From Actinomycetota bacterium (GTDB taxonomy: Bacteria > Actinomycetota > Actinomycetes > S36-B12): a stretch of DNA of 64,000 nucleotides. Of this stretch, positions 23,969 to 31,511 are shown piece by piece; position 1 is the stretch's first letter; the number at the start of each line of letters is the position of its first letter. The notes beneath the pieces are model-generated. The model ran no database searches. It saw only the letters and a list, made by a program, of their open reading frames with translations, and was not told the DNA's origin. The position numbers and the translations under genes were made by a program. The stretch covers positions 1 through 64,000 of the forward strand of contig JADKGE010000001.1 of the NCBI GenBank assembly GCA_016717115.1. The letters run 5' to 3'.

Positions 23969-25219
23969 GTGCCTGAGCCCTTGATCGATGCGGACCTGCT
24001 CATCCGCGACCTGTCCGACCTGTTGGCCTTCCCGTCGGTCGGGGGCTTCGCGGATGAAGTAGAGGTGCAGGAACACCTCGCCGACCGTTGGCGCGACGAG
24101 GGCCTCGACGTCGACCAGTGGAACATCGACATCGCGGGCCTGCAGCGCGATCCGCAATTCCCCGGGATGGAGGTGGATCGTCGGTTCGCGGTGGGCGTCA
24201 CCGCCACCCTCGAGGGAGACGGCACGGGTCCCACGCTGCTGCTCAACGGACATACCGACGTGGTGCCACCCGGTGGACTGGCGGCGTGGGACGGCGACCC
24301 GTTCCTTCCCCGCTTCGTGCAGAAGGACGGCCTGGAGTGCGTCGTGGCCCGGGGCGCCTGCGACATGAAGGGCGGCATCGCCGCGATGTGGGGGGCGGTG
24401 CGAGCCGTCCAGGCATCCGGCATCCCCCTGCGCGGCTCGGTCGTGCTCGCACCTGTGAGCGGCGAGGAGGACGGGGGCCTGGGCACGTTCGCCCTTCTCC
24501 GTCATGGAGTCACCGCCGACATGTGCGTGATCGCAGAACCCACGGGCCTGGGCATCATGCCGGCCAACGGCGGAGCCCTGACGTTCCGGCTGACCGTGCA
24601 CGGCCTGGCCACGCACGCCTCACGCCGAACCGAGGGCGTCAGCGCCATCGACAAGTTCCTGCCCCTTCTCGCTGCTCTCGAGGAGATGGAGCGTCGCCGG
24701 AACGCGAACGTCGATCCGCTGATGAGCCGGTGGCCCATCGCCTACCCGGTGTCGATCGGCACGATGACGGCCGGCGACTGGCCATCGAGCGTTCCCGACC
24801 TGCTCACCGCGGAGGGGCGAATGGGCGTTGCCCTCGGGGAGTCCGTGCATGCCGCCCGCGCAGATCTCGAAGCGACGGTCGCCGAGGCGTGCGCATCCGA
24901 CGCGTGGCTCATCGACCACCCCGTGGAGGTCACGTGGTGGGGCGGCCAGTTCGAGTCCGGCATCACGCCGGCCCATTCCGCCGTGGCCGGACACATGGAT
25001 ACCGCCCACTCAGCGGTGACCGGCCGAAAGGCGGACCTCTTCGGCGCTCCGTATGGCTCGGACCTGCGACTGCTCGTCGGCATCGGCGGGATTCCGACCG
25101 TGCAGTACGGACCGGGGGATGCCTCCGCGGCGCACGGCCCTAACGAGTGGGTGGCCATCGACGATGTGCTGGAGTGCGCCCGAGTCCTGGCCCGGCTCAT
25201 CGTGGACGTCTGCGGCTGA
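23969..25219 (+). CDS. M20 family metallopeptidase/deacylase (ArgE/DapE-like)
   Basis: A 416-residue enzyme from GTG 23,969. Zinc-site motifs are complete: NGHTDVVPPGG (first His), GACDMKGG (bridging Asp), SGEEDGG (catalytic Glu and ligand Glu), IAEPTG (Asp/Glu ligand position) and AAHGPNEWV (last His). The inserted dimerisation domain contains LTVHGLATHAS. Members hydrolyse N-acyl amino acids or dipeptides; the substrate cannot be fixed here. Cytoplasmic, no signal peptide. It stands alone, divergent from the septum-like gene; upstream in-frame sequence to 23,900 looks non-coding. Confidence 0.88.
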   Translation: MPEPLIDADLLIRDLSDLLAFPSVGGFADEVEVQEHLADRWRDEGLDVDQWNIDIAGLQRDPQFPGMEVDRRFAVGVTATLEGDGTGPTLLLNGHTDVVPPGGLAAWDGDPFLPRFVQKDGLECVVARGACDMKGGIAAMWGAVRAVQASGIPLRGSVVLAPVSGEEDGGLGTFALLRHGVTADMCVIAEPTGLGIMPANGGALTFRLTVHGLATHASRRTEGVSAIDKFLPLLAALEEMERRRNANVDPLMSRWPIAYPVSIGTMTAGDWPSSVPDLLTAEGRMGVALGESVHAARADLEATVAEACASDAWLIDHPVEVTWWGGQFESGITPAHSAVAGHMDTAHSAVTGRKADLFGAPYGSDLRLLVGIGGIPTVQYGPGDASAAHGPNEWVAIDDVLECARVLARLIVDVCG

Positions 25220-25256
25220 CCGCTCACGACGCGAGGAGAATGGCAGTCGCGGGAGG

Positions 25257-25275
25257 TCAGGCAAGCCTTACCACG
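25257..25275. promoter_or_regulatory. Candidate DtxR/IdeR iron box
   Basis: TCAGGCAAGCCTTACCACG matches 12 of 15 fixed positions of the DtxR/IdeR consensus TnAGGTnAGnCTnACCTnA. It lies 108 bases upstream of the secreted Ala-rich gene, in a plausible promoter position. No similar site was seen upstream of the paralogue. Confidence 0.45.
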
Positions 25276-25382
25276 ATTTAGCCGGTCCTTGGTGGCAGGC
25301 AGCCGCACGGCGACACAGACTGGGAGAGAACCACCAACACCGTGCCGGCCCGGCACGGCCACGAGACGAAGGAAGCCCTCCG

Positions 25383-26150
25383 ATGTCACTCACCCTCACC
25401 GCACGACGCCTCCTGACGGCCGGCGCCGCCCTCGCGCTGGTGGCCACCGCACCCGGCTTCGTCGGGGTGGCCTCCGCAGACGACAGCAGCTCGTCCGGCT
25501 CGTCGACATCCTCTCTGGCCGGCCTGCCGCCCGCCGTCGTCACCGGCGTGCAGGACGCCCGCACGGCCTACCGCACCGCCGTCGACAAGGCGAAGTCCGA
25601 CTTCAAGGCGGCTCTGACGCCCATCACGGCCACGATCCAGACCAGCACGTCGGCAGCGTTGAAGACGGCGCAGGACGCTCGCGCGGCGTACCTCACGGCG
25701 CGGTCCGCGACGCCAGCCACGCCCCAGGCCACGCTGGACGCCTTGAAGCTCGCCTACACCAACGCAGTCACGGCCTACCGCACGGCTATGGCCAGTGCGC
25801 GCACCGCCGCGCAGCCGGCGATCACCCTCGCCCGGACCAACGCCCAGACGGCCATCACCAAGGCGGGTACGGACTACACCGCGGCCGTGACCAAGGCGTT
25901 CACCGATGCCGGGCTCAGCGCCTCGATCCCACCGGGACTGCTCACTCCCCCGAGCAGCGGCCACCGGGGCGGACTCCTCAACGCTCACCTGAACCTGGGT
26001 CATGAGTCGCTCGGGCTCGGCCATCACAGCGCATCCGACCTCGACGACTCGAACCACCACGGCCCGGGCAACAGCGGGTCCGGCAACAACGGGTCCGGCA
26101 ACAGCGGCTCCGGTCGCGGCGGGCACGACGACGGCCCCAACCACCAGTAG
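25383..26150 (+). CDS. Secreted Ala/Thr-rich helical protein with His/Gly-rich tail
   Basis: A 255-residue exported protein from ATG 25,383, with AAGGAAG eight bases upstream. Signal peptide TARRLLTAGAALALVATAPGFVGVASA. The mature part is a long Ala-rich helical array with repeated RTAYRTAV, KTAQDARAAY and TNAVTAYRTAM units, then PPGLL and a tail rich in His, Asn, Gly and Ser (LGHHSASDLDD, GSGNNGSGNSGSG). The His/Asp tail could bind metal. A DtxR-like box upstream hints at iron control. A diverged paralogue lies 605 bases downstream. No known family. Confidence 0.78.
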   Translation: MSLTLTARRLLTAGAALALVATAPGFVGVASADDSSSSGSSTSSLAGLPPAVVTGVQDARTAYRTAVDKAKSDFKAALTPITATIQTSTSAALKTAQDARAAYLTARSATPATPQATLDALKLAYTNAVTAYRTAMASARTAAQPAITLARTNAQTAITKAGTDYTAAVTKAFTDAGLSASIPPGLLTPPSSGHRGGLLNAHLNLGHESLGLGHHSASDLDDSNHHGPGNSGSGNNGSGNSGSGRGGHDDGPNHQ

Positions 26151-26193
26151 TACCAACGCATGGCGCCGTAGTTGAGCGCCCTACGAAGGCGAA

Positions 26194-26229
26194 GCGGAGC
26201 ACCGAGCGTCATCCGGCCCGGTGCTCCGC
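26194..26229 (+). terminator. Hairpin terminator
   Basis: Perfect 11-bp stem GCGGAGCACCG/CGGTGCTCCGC with a 14-base loop, 43 bases after the secreted-protein stop. Confidence 0.75.
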
Positions 26230-26260
26230 TCCCGTCCGCTCCTGTGGCAACGTTTGATGC

Positions 26261-26629
26261 ATGACCGCGATCGCCCGCCTCAGCCTGACCGCCATCGACT
26301 GCCCGGATCCGCGTGCCCTCGCCGAGTTCTACTCGGAAATCACGGGATGGCCCATCGATCCGGACTCCAGCGAACGATGGGTGCAGCTCGTCAGCGACGT
26401 CGGCGCGACGCTTGCGTTCCAGCGCGTCGACGACTACCGCGCGCCGGAGTGGCCGGGCCAAGGCCGTGCCCAGCAGGAGCATCCGGACTTCGAGGTCGAC
26501 GACCTCGACCTTGCCGAGTCCCGACTGCTCGCGATCGGCGCGCGGAAGCACGAGGTGCAGCCCGGCACCGACTTCCGCGTCTACCTCGACCCCGCCGACC
26601 ACCCCTTCTGCATGGTGCTCGCGTCGTAG
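26261..26629 (+). CDS. VOC (glyoxalase/bleomycin-resistance) family protein
   Basis: A 122-residue protein with the vicinal-oxygen-chelate fold: LTAIDCPDPRALAEFYSEITGW at the start, WVQLV and LAFQRVDDYR strands, then HPDFEVDDLDLAESRLLAIGARK and the closing FRVYLDPADHPFCMVLA. This matches the small actinobacterial glyoxalase-like family (often DUF1428/Glyoxalase_6). Metal-ligand positions (His/Glu) are partly present. Substrate unknown. It sits between the two secreted paralogues but has its own start region after a terminator. Confidence 0.87.
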   Translation: MTAIARLSLTAIDCPDPRALAEFYSEITGWPIDPDSSERWVQLVSDVGATLAFQRVDDYRAPEWPGQGRAQQEHPDFEVDDLDLAESRLLAIGARKHEVQPGTDFRVYLDPADHPFCMVLAS

Positions 26630-26755
26630 CCGCGCGTCTCGCGTCACCGACTTCGTTACCCGGACTTGGTGTGCCCTTGGTGGCGATCGTTCGCCCGAGC
26701 GAGAGGGTGGAGGTGGAAGACGAACGACAACTCAATAGGAAGGCCCGTGAATCAG

Positions 26756-27415
26756 ATGACCACGACCCGCACGGCACGCCGCTTGCTCACCCTCAGCGCG
26801 TCCGTCGCGCTCATCGCGTCAGCCCCAGGCGTGGTCGGCGTCGCGTCGGCATCGGACTCCCCTCCGTGTCCGTTACCCTCCACGACCACGGCCCAGCAGG
26901 CGCTGAGTCCCGAGCTCGTCGCCGCAGTACAGGCGGCCAGAGACGCATTCCGCGTGACCGCCCGCACTGCGCTGGACGCTTACCAGGCCACGAAGGATGC
27001 CAGTCATCGCGCAGTCGATGCCGCCACCGTGACCCAGCGCGCTACGGCAACGACCGCGCATGACGCACTGGAACTGGCCCATCGAGCCGGCACGGACACC
27101 ACGGTCCTAGAAGCCGCCTACGACGCCGCCAAGGCCGCCTACCGCACGGCCAAGGACGCGGCCAAGGACAGCTACCGCGCCCAGGACGACGCGGCCAGGG
27201 CGGTCCTGACGTCGGCCATCGACGCTGCCCGGGTGACCTACATGGCCGCCGTGAAGGCAGCCTTCACGGCATTGGCGCCGGCCACGACGATCCCGCCCGG
27301 CCTCCTTGAGGGGCCCGATCTGGGGCATCGCTCCGGTCATGACAACGGCAGGCACAACGCGCGTCATGGCGCTGGCCACGGTGCCAACGGCGCGTGGCAC
27401 TCGCTGATGCACTAG
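26756..27415 (+). CDS. Secreted Ala-rich paralogue with His-rich C-terminus
   Basis: A 219-residue exported protein. The ATG at 26,756 aligns exactly with the paralogue start (TARRLL and VGVASA match); a GTG at 26,747 lies closer to AGGAAGG and is possible. After the signal peptide come Ala-rich helices (AARDAFRVTARTALDAYQ, AYDAAKAAYRTAKDAAKD), PPGLL as in the paralogue, and a tail with about ten His residues (GHRSGHDNGRHNARHGAGHG). The His clusters suggest metal binding, which is inference. It has no DtxR-like box, so regulation may differ. Confidence 0.76.
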   Translation: MTTTRTARRLLTLSASVALIASAPGVVGVASASDSPPCPLPSTTTAQQALSPELVAAVQAARDAFRVTARTALDAYQATKDASHRAVDAATVTQRATATTAHDALELAHRAGTDTTVLEAAYDAAKAAYRTAKDAAKDSYRAQDDAARAVLTSAIDAARVTYMAAVKAAFTALAPATTIPPGLLEGPDLGHRSGHDNGRHNARHGAGHGANGAWHSLMH

Positions 27416-27441
27416 TCCACGCCGCACGACTTCCCCACCCG

Positions 27442-27475
27442 TCAGCGGTCGAGGCGCCCCCGCCTCGGCCGCTGA
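27442..27475 (+). terminator. Strong hairpin terminator
   Basis: A 15-bp stem TCAGCGGTCGAGGCG/CGCCTCGGCCGCTGA with one G-T wobble and a CCCC loop, 26 bases after the stop of the secreted paralogue. Confidence 0.82.
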
Positions 27476-27555
27476 TGCACGTACGGGCGCGCTAGCGCAT
27501 CCGTGCTGTGGATCGCCACCGACCGTCCACAGGGCCGAGCCGACACGGTTGCGCC

Positions 27556-28479
27556 ATGTCGCTGCCCGAGCTCGCCGCCCTTCATCGCCCTCGGTGTCGC
27601 GCCACGGTCCCGGTGCTGTGGCGGGCGCGGTCGACGGTGCAGATCGGCGACGACGTCATCGTCGACCGCATCACCCCGGCCCACGTCACCTGGCTCGCAT
27701 CGCTCGACGGACTGCGTACGTCGCAGCAGGTCAGTGACGAGTTGACCATCCCCGTGGCCGACGCACGCCGCCTGCTGCGCGCGATGGTCGCGGCCGGCGC
27801 ACTCGACGACGCGGCCCGCCTTCCCGACGCGATGCGCTGGGCGCCGCCCACTGCTCGTGAATCGGTGGCCCGGTTGTTCGACACCGCGCTGAGCACCTAC
27901 CGCGACGTCGACGTCGCCCTGCGGGCCATGGACGGACGGGGTCGCCTGGCCGTGGGGGTGCTGGGGCGCGGGCCGCTGCGCGACGCCGTGGCCGCCGCGG
28001 TGGAGGCCGCCGGGCTCGTCGAGGTGGCCGACCTGCGCAAGGCGGGCATCGTCGTCCTCGCCGACGGGCATCATCCCGAGGTGCCCGCGCACTTCGACCA
28101 CGACGTCCACGACGTGCCGCACGTGCACGTCGGCGTGCTCGCCGAGCGCGCGGTTGTCGGACCGCTCGTGGACCCAGGACGGACGAGCTGCCTGCGCTGC
28201 GCTCACCTGCACCGTCGCGACGCCGACCCTGCGTGGCCCCTGCTCTCCGTGCAGTGGTCGCAAGCGGTGATGGCGATGGCATCGGTGCCGATCGACCCGC
28301 TGCTCGCCCGGCTCGCCGCCGACGTGTGCGCACTGCTGGTCCGGTCGTGGGCGGATGCCCCCGACCAGCACGATCGCTGGGCGGACCTGGCCTACGACCT
28401 TCGCCTGCCCGACCCGATGCCGCGCCGCGTTCCCCGGCCACCTCATCCCCTCTGCGGCTGCCTGTGGCAGGCGGCCTGA
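27556..28479 (+). CDS. Cyclodehydratase/ThiF-like leader-binding domain protein (Rv3196-like)
   Basis: A 307-residue protein from ATG 27,556. The N-terminal 90 residues form a winged-helix-like domain (ITPAHVTWLASLDGLRT, ADARRLLRAMVAAGAL); the middle has a nucleotide-fold start (RLAVGVLGRGPLRDAVAAAV); the end has the pattern VGPLVDPGRTSCLRCAHLHR with paired Cys, and LCGCLW. Similar proteins are called TOMM leader-peptide-binding proteins, but in this syntenic position, upstream of an ABC1 kinase, there is no peptide cluster. Function is therefore open. The gene precedes the ABC1 kinase by 45 bases and likely shares its transcript. Confidence 0.7.
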   Translation: MSLPELAALHRPRCRATVPVLWRARSTVQIGDDVIVDRITPAHVTWLASLDGLRTSQQVSDELTIPVADARRLLRAMVAAGALDDAARLPDAMRWAPPTARESVARLFDTALSTYRDVDVALRAMDGRGRLAVGVLGRGPLRDAVAAAVEAAGLVEVADLRKAGIVVLADGHHPEVPAHFDHDVHDVPHVHVGVLAERAVVGPLVDPGRTSCLRCAHLHRRDADPAWPLLSVQWSQAVMAMASVPIDPLLARLAADVCALLVRSWADAPDQHDRWADLAYDLRLPDPMPRRVPRPPHPLCGCLWQAA

Positions 28480-28524
28480 TCTCCCGGCCTCGCGGGAGAG
28501 GTGTCGTCAGGCAACAATGGGCAG

Positions 28525-29844
28525 GTGCCGGAGATCCCGAAGAACGCGATCACCCGCAGCGCCAAGATGGCCGCGCTGCCGGCGTCGTACGCGGGGCGCA
28601 CGGCGTGGGGCTTCGGAAAGCGACTGGGCGGCAAGCCCGCCGAGGTGGTGGCCGCGGAGCTGCAGGCGCGCACCGCGGAACAGATGTTCAAGGTGCTCGG
28701 CGAGCTCAAGGGCGGGGCGATGAAGCTCGGGCAGGCGATGAGCCTGTACGAGGCGGCGATGCCCGAGGAGCTGGCCGGCCCCTACCGTGCGGCGCTCACC
28801 AAGCTGCAGGATGCGGCTCCTCCGTTGCCCGCCGCCTCGATCCACAAGATCCTCGCCGACGAACTCGGCGCCGACTGGCGCTCGCGCTTCGCGGAGTTCG
28901 ACGACACCCCCGCTGCGGCGGCCAGCATCGGCCAGGTGCACAAGGCCGTGTGGCACGACGGGCGCGTCGTCGCGGTCAAGGCGCAGTACCCCGGAGCCGA
29001 CAAGGCGTTCATCTCCGATCTCAACCAGATGATGCGCATGGGCAAGATGTTCGCGTCGTGGATCCCGGGCATGGACATCAAGCCCTTGCTGGAGGAGCTC
29101 AGGAACCGCGCGATCGAGGAGTTGGACTACCTCCGGGAGTCCCGCAACCAGCGGGCGTTCGCGGTGGCCTTCGAGGGCGATCCCGAGTACGTCATCCCGC
29201 ACGTCCTGGCCGGCGCACCGCATGTGCTGGTCTCCGAGTGGGTCGACGGCACCCCGCTGTCGGCGATCATCGCGCACGGCACCCAGGAGGAGCGTGACCG
29301 CGCCGGTGAGCTGTACGAGCGCTTCCTGCTCTCCGGTCCGGCCCGCGCGGGCCTGCTGCACTCCGACCCGCACCCCGGCAACTTCCGGATCACGCCCGAG
29401 GGCAAGTTCTGCGTCCTGGACTTCGGCGCCGTGGCCGAGCTGCCCGACGGGCTGCCCACGGCCATGGGCACCCTCCTGCGCATCGCCCTGTCGGGGGACG
29501 CCGCCACGGTGATGCAGGGCCTGCGCGACGAGGGTTTCGTCCGCCCGAACGTCGACGTCGACCCCGAGCAGGTGCTGAACTACCTCGACCCCTTCGTCGA
29601 ACCGGCCCGCCACGAGACCTTCCACTTCAACCGCGGCTGGATGCGGGGGCAGTTCATGCGCATGAACGACATGCGCAGTCCCGACTTCACCATCGGCCTG
29701 AAGCTCAACCTGCCACCGTCGTACGCGCTCATCCACCGCGTCTGGCTGGGCAGCATCGCGGTCCTGTGCCAGCTCGATGCCACGGTGCCCATGCGCGCGG
29801 AACTCGAGGCGTGGGTGCCGACCTTCAGCGATCCCGCGGCCTGA
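28525..29844 (+). CDS. ABC1/UbiB-family atypical kinase (Rv3197-like)
   Basis: A 439-residue protein of the AarF/UbiB kinase-like family. Motifs: GAMKLGQAMSL (KxGQ), AAASIGQVHKAVW (Ala-rich loop), VAVKAQYPG (ATP-binding Lys), LLHSDPHPGNFRI (catalytic loop) and VLDFGAVAEL (metal-binding DFG). Family members support quinone or lipid metabolism through an unusual ATPase/kinase activity. I prefer GTG 28,525, which gives the family-like start PEIPKNAITRSAKMAALP; GTG 28,501 adds eight residues. Its 3' end overlaps the convergent MFS-gene remnant by 20 bases. Conserved next to uvrD2 in mycobacteria. Confidence 0.9.
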   Translation: MPEIPKNAITRSAKMAALPASYAGRTAWGFGKRLGGKPAEVVAAELQARTAEQMFKVLGELKGGAMKLGQAMSLYEAAMPEELAGPYRAALTKLQDAAPPLPAASIHKILADELGADWRSRFAEFDDTPAAAASIGQVHKAVWHDGRVVAVKAQYPGADKAFISDLNQMMRMGKMFASWIPGMDIKPLLEELRNRAIEELDYLRESRNQRAFAVAFEGDPEYVIPHVLAGAPHVLVSEWVDGTPLSAIIAHGTQEERDRAGELYERFLLSGPARAGLLHSDPHPGNFRITPEGKFCVLDFGAVAELPDGLPTAMGTLLRIALSGDAATVMQGLRDEGFVRPNVDVDPEQVLNYLDPFVEPARHETFHFNRGWMRGQFMRMNDMRSPDFTIGLKLNLPPSYALIHRVWLGSIAVLCQLDATVPMRAELEAWVPTFSDPAA

Positions 29845-30151
29845 CGTCACGCGCCACATGGGCGCGACTGACCTCCACGGCGAGGGCATGACCATCCACG
29901 CTGCCGGTCACGGCGGCAAGGAACTCCTCGTCGCGAATGGCAAGGAGGCGGCCGCGCGTACGCGCCGTGACGGTGGCGGTGCGTGCGACTGCCTGCATGA
30001 GCGCCACCTCGCCGAAACCGTCGCCGGGACCGAGCTCGGCCACCTCGTTCCCGTCGCCGACAGTCACCGCGAACGTGCCCGCCCCGATCACGAAGAAGGT
30101 CGTTTTTGGGTCGCCCTGACGGATGACGACGTCGCCGGACGCGCAGTCCAC
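29825..30151 (-). pseudogene. Cyclic-nucleotide-binding domain cut off from the MFS gene
   Basis: In the same frame as the MFS gene and starting at the codon right after its TGA. It encodes a 108-residue CNB domain: GDVVIRQGDPKTTFFVI, GDGFGEVALMQ, VARTATVTARTRGRLLAI and FLAAVTG. MFS transporters with a C-terminal CNB domain are common in actinobacteria, so this is the missing tail separated by a single in-frame stop at 30,152-30,154. The GTG after the stop could allow separate translation, but no ribosome site is visible. Confidence 0.75.
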
Positions 30152-31468
30152 TCAGGCGGCGTGCCGGGCCAGCCGCTCAAGGTCGTACGGCGGCAGCACG
30201 GCTAGGAAGGCCACCCGGCGCAGCAGAGCCGCCTCGGCCGGACGCAGCACCGCGCGCGCGTCCAGCTGCCTGATCAGCAGGTACCCAGCCAGGGCGACGA
30301 TCGCCGTGGCCGCCCCGAAGGGCACGAAGGCGTCCGCGGGGGAGGTCCGCTCGATGAGCACGGGGGCCACGGCTGCTCCCACCGCCATACCGACGAGGCT
30401 GGCAGACTCCTGCACGGCGAAGATCCGGGCAAGCAGCCGCTCGTCGGACGTGCGCTGCAGGAGCGTGCGGCCGGCGACGAGGAGAACAGCCCCGCCCAGG
30501 CCGGAGACGGCCAGAGCCGTGGCGGTGGTGCCGACGTGGGTGAGCAGCGATACCGATGTCACGGCGGCGCCCATGAGCAGTCCGCCGATGAGGACCACCG
30601 GCGCGAGCCGGCGCCGCAGCGCGAGCACCCCCGCGACCACGCCACCGACCAGGACGCCGATACCGACCCCGGACAGGGTCACCCCGGCGCCCGCCTCGCC
30701 CTGACCGAGGACCACCTCCGAGAAGGTCACCGCGAGCACGTCCATCGCACCGATGACCACGAATCCGGAGGTGAGGATGGCGAGGAGCGCGAGAGCCGGC
30801 CAGTCGCCCCAGAGCGCGCCCACGCCCTCGAACGCCTGCCGGAGAGCAGCGGCCCCACCGCCGTCGGTGGTGACCGGCGCGGCCAGCCCCAGGCCAAGGC
30901 ACAGCAGCGCCGTGATGACGAGGACGGCGACGCCGGCGGCGAACACCAGCCACGGCCCGACGAGCGCCGCGCCGAAGCCGGCCGCCAGCGGGCCAGCGAA
31001 CAGCGCGATGCCGTCGGCGATCGTGGACAGCGCGTTGGCGGAGACGAGCTGCTCGGGCGAGCGGGCCAGCTGCGGGAGGACCGCGAAGTGGTTGGGGCGG
31101 GCCACGGCGTGGCCGATCGTGCACAGGGTCGCGCCAGCCACCACGACGAGAACTGGCGCGTTCACGACCAGTGCGATCAGCGTGACCGCGGTCGCCACGG
31201 TGAGGAAGGCGTATGCAAGAACGAGGGCGGCGCCTCGCGTCATGCGGTCGCCGAGACCGGCGAGCAGAGGTGCGACAAACGCCGCGGGCAGCACTTGGCC
31301 GACGACGACCAGACCGGCAAGGGAGGGACCGCCCCGCGCGTAGGCGTAGAGGACGATGGCCAGCCACGTAGCAGTCTCGACGATGCCAGACAGCAGGTAG
31401 GCGAGCAGCACTCGTCGAAGCCCGGACGAGGAGCCCAATGCGCTGAGTGAGGCAGGCATCTTCCGCAT
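30152..31468 (-). CDS. MFS transporter (C-terminal CNB domain removed by stop)
   Basis: A 438-residue transporter from ATG 31,468. About twelve hydrophobic helices are seen, with a loop motif AGLGDRMTRGAALV between helices 2 and 3 and PNHFAVLPQL plus SANALSTIADGIALFAGPLAAG, typical of the MFS subfamily with a regulatory CNB domain. The C-terminus LPPYDLERLARHAA leads directly into the CNB domain in frame but is stopped by TGA. Substrate unknown; the family is often labelled drug or macrolide efflux. The gene is convergent with the ABC1 kinase. Start at 31,459 (second Met) is also possible. Confidence 0.83.
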   Translation of the reverse strand: MRKMPASLSALGSSSGLRRVLLAYLLSGIVETATWLAIVLYAYARGGPSLAGLVVVGQVLPAAFVAPLLAGLGDRMTRGAALVLAYAFLTVATAVTLIALVVNAPVLVVVAGATLCTIGHAVARPNHFAVLPQLARSPEQLVSANALSTIADGIALFAGPLAAGFGAALVGPWLVFAAGVAVLVITALLCLGLGLAAPVTTDGGGAAALRQAFEGVGALWGDWPALALLAILTSGFVVIGAMDVLAVTFSEVVLGQGEAGAGVTLSGVGIGVLVGGVVAGVLALRRRLAPVVLIGGLLMGAAVTSVSLLTHVGTTATALAVSGLGGAVLLVAGRTLLQRTSDERLLARIFAVQESASLVGMAVGAAVAPVLIERTSPADAFVPFGAATAIVALAGYLLIRQLDARAVLRPAEAALLRRVAFLAVLPPYDLERLARHAA

Positions 31469-31511
31469 GTGCCCCCGCCTGTGCGCCGCGACCGGTCCTG
31501 CAGGCGCCACC

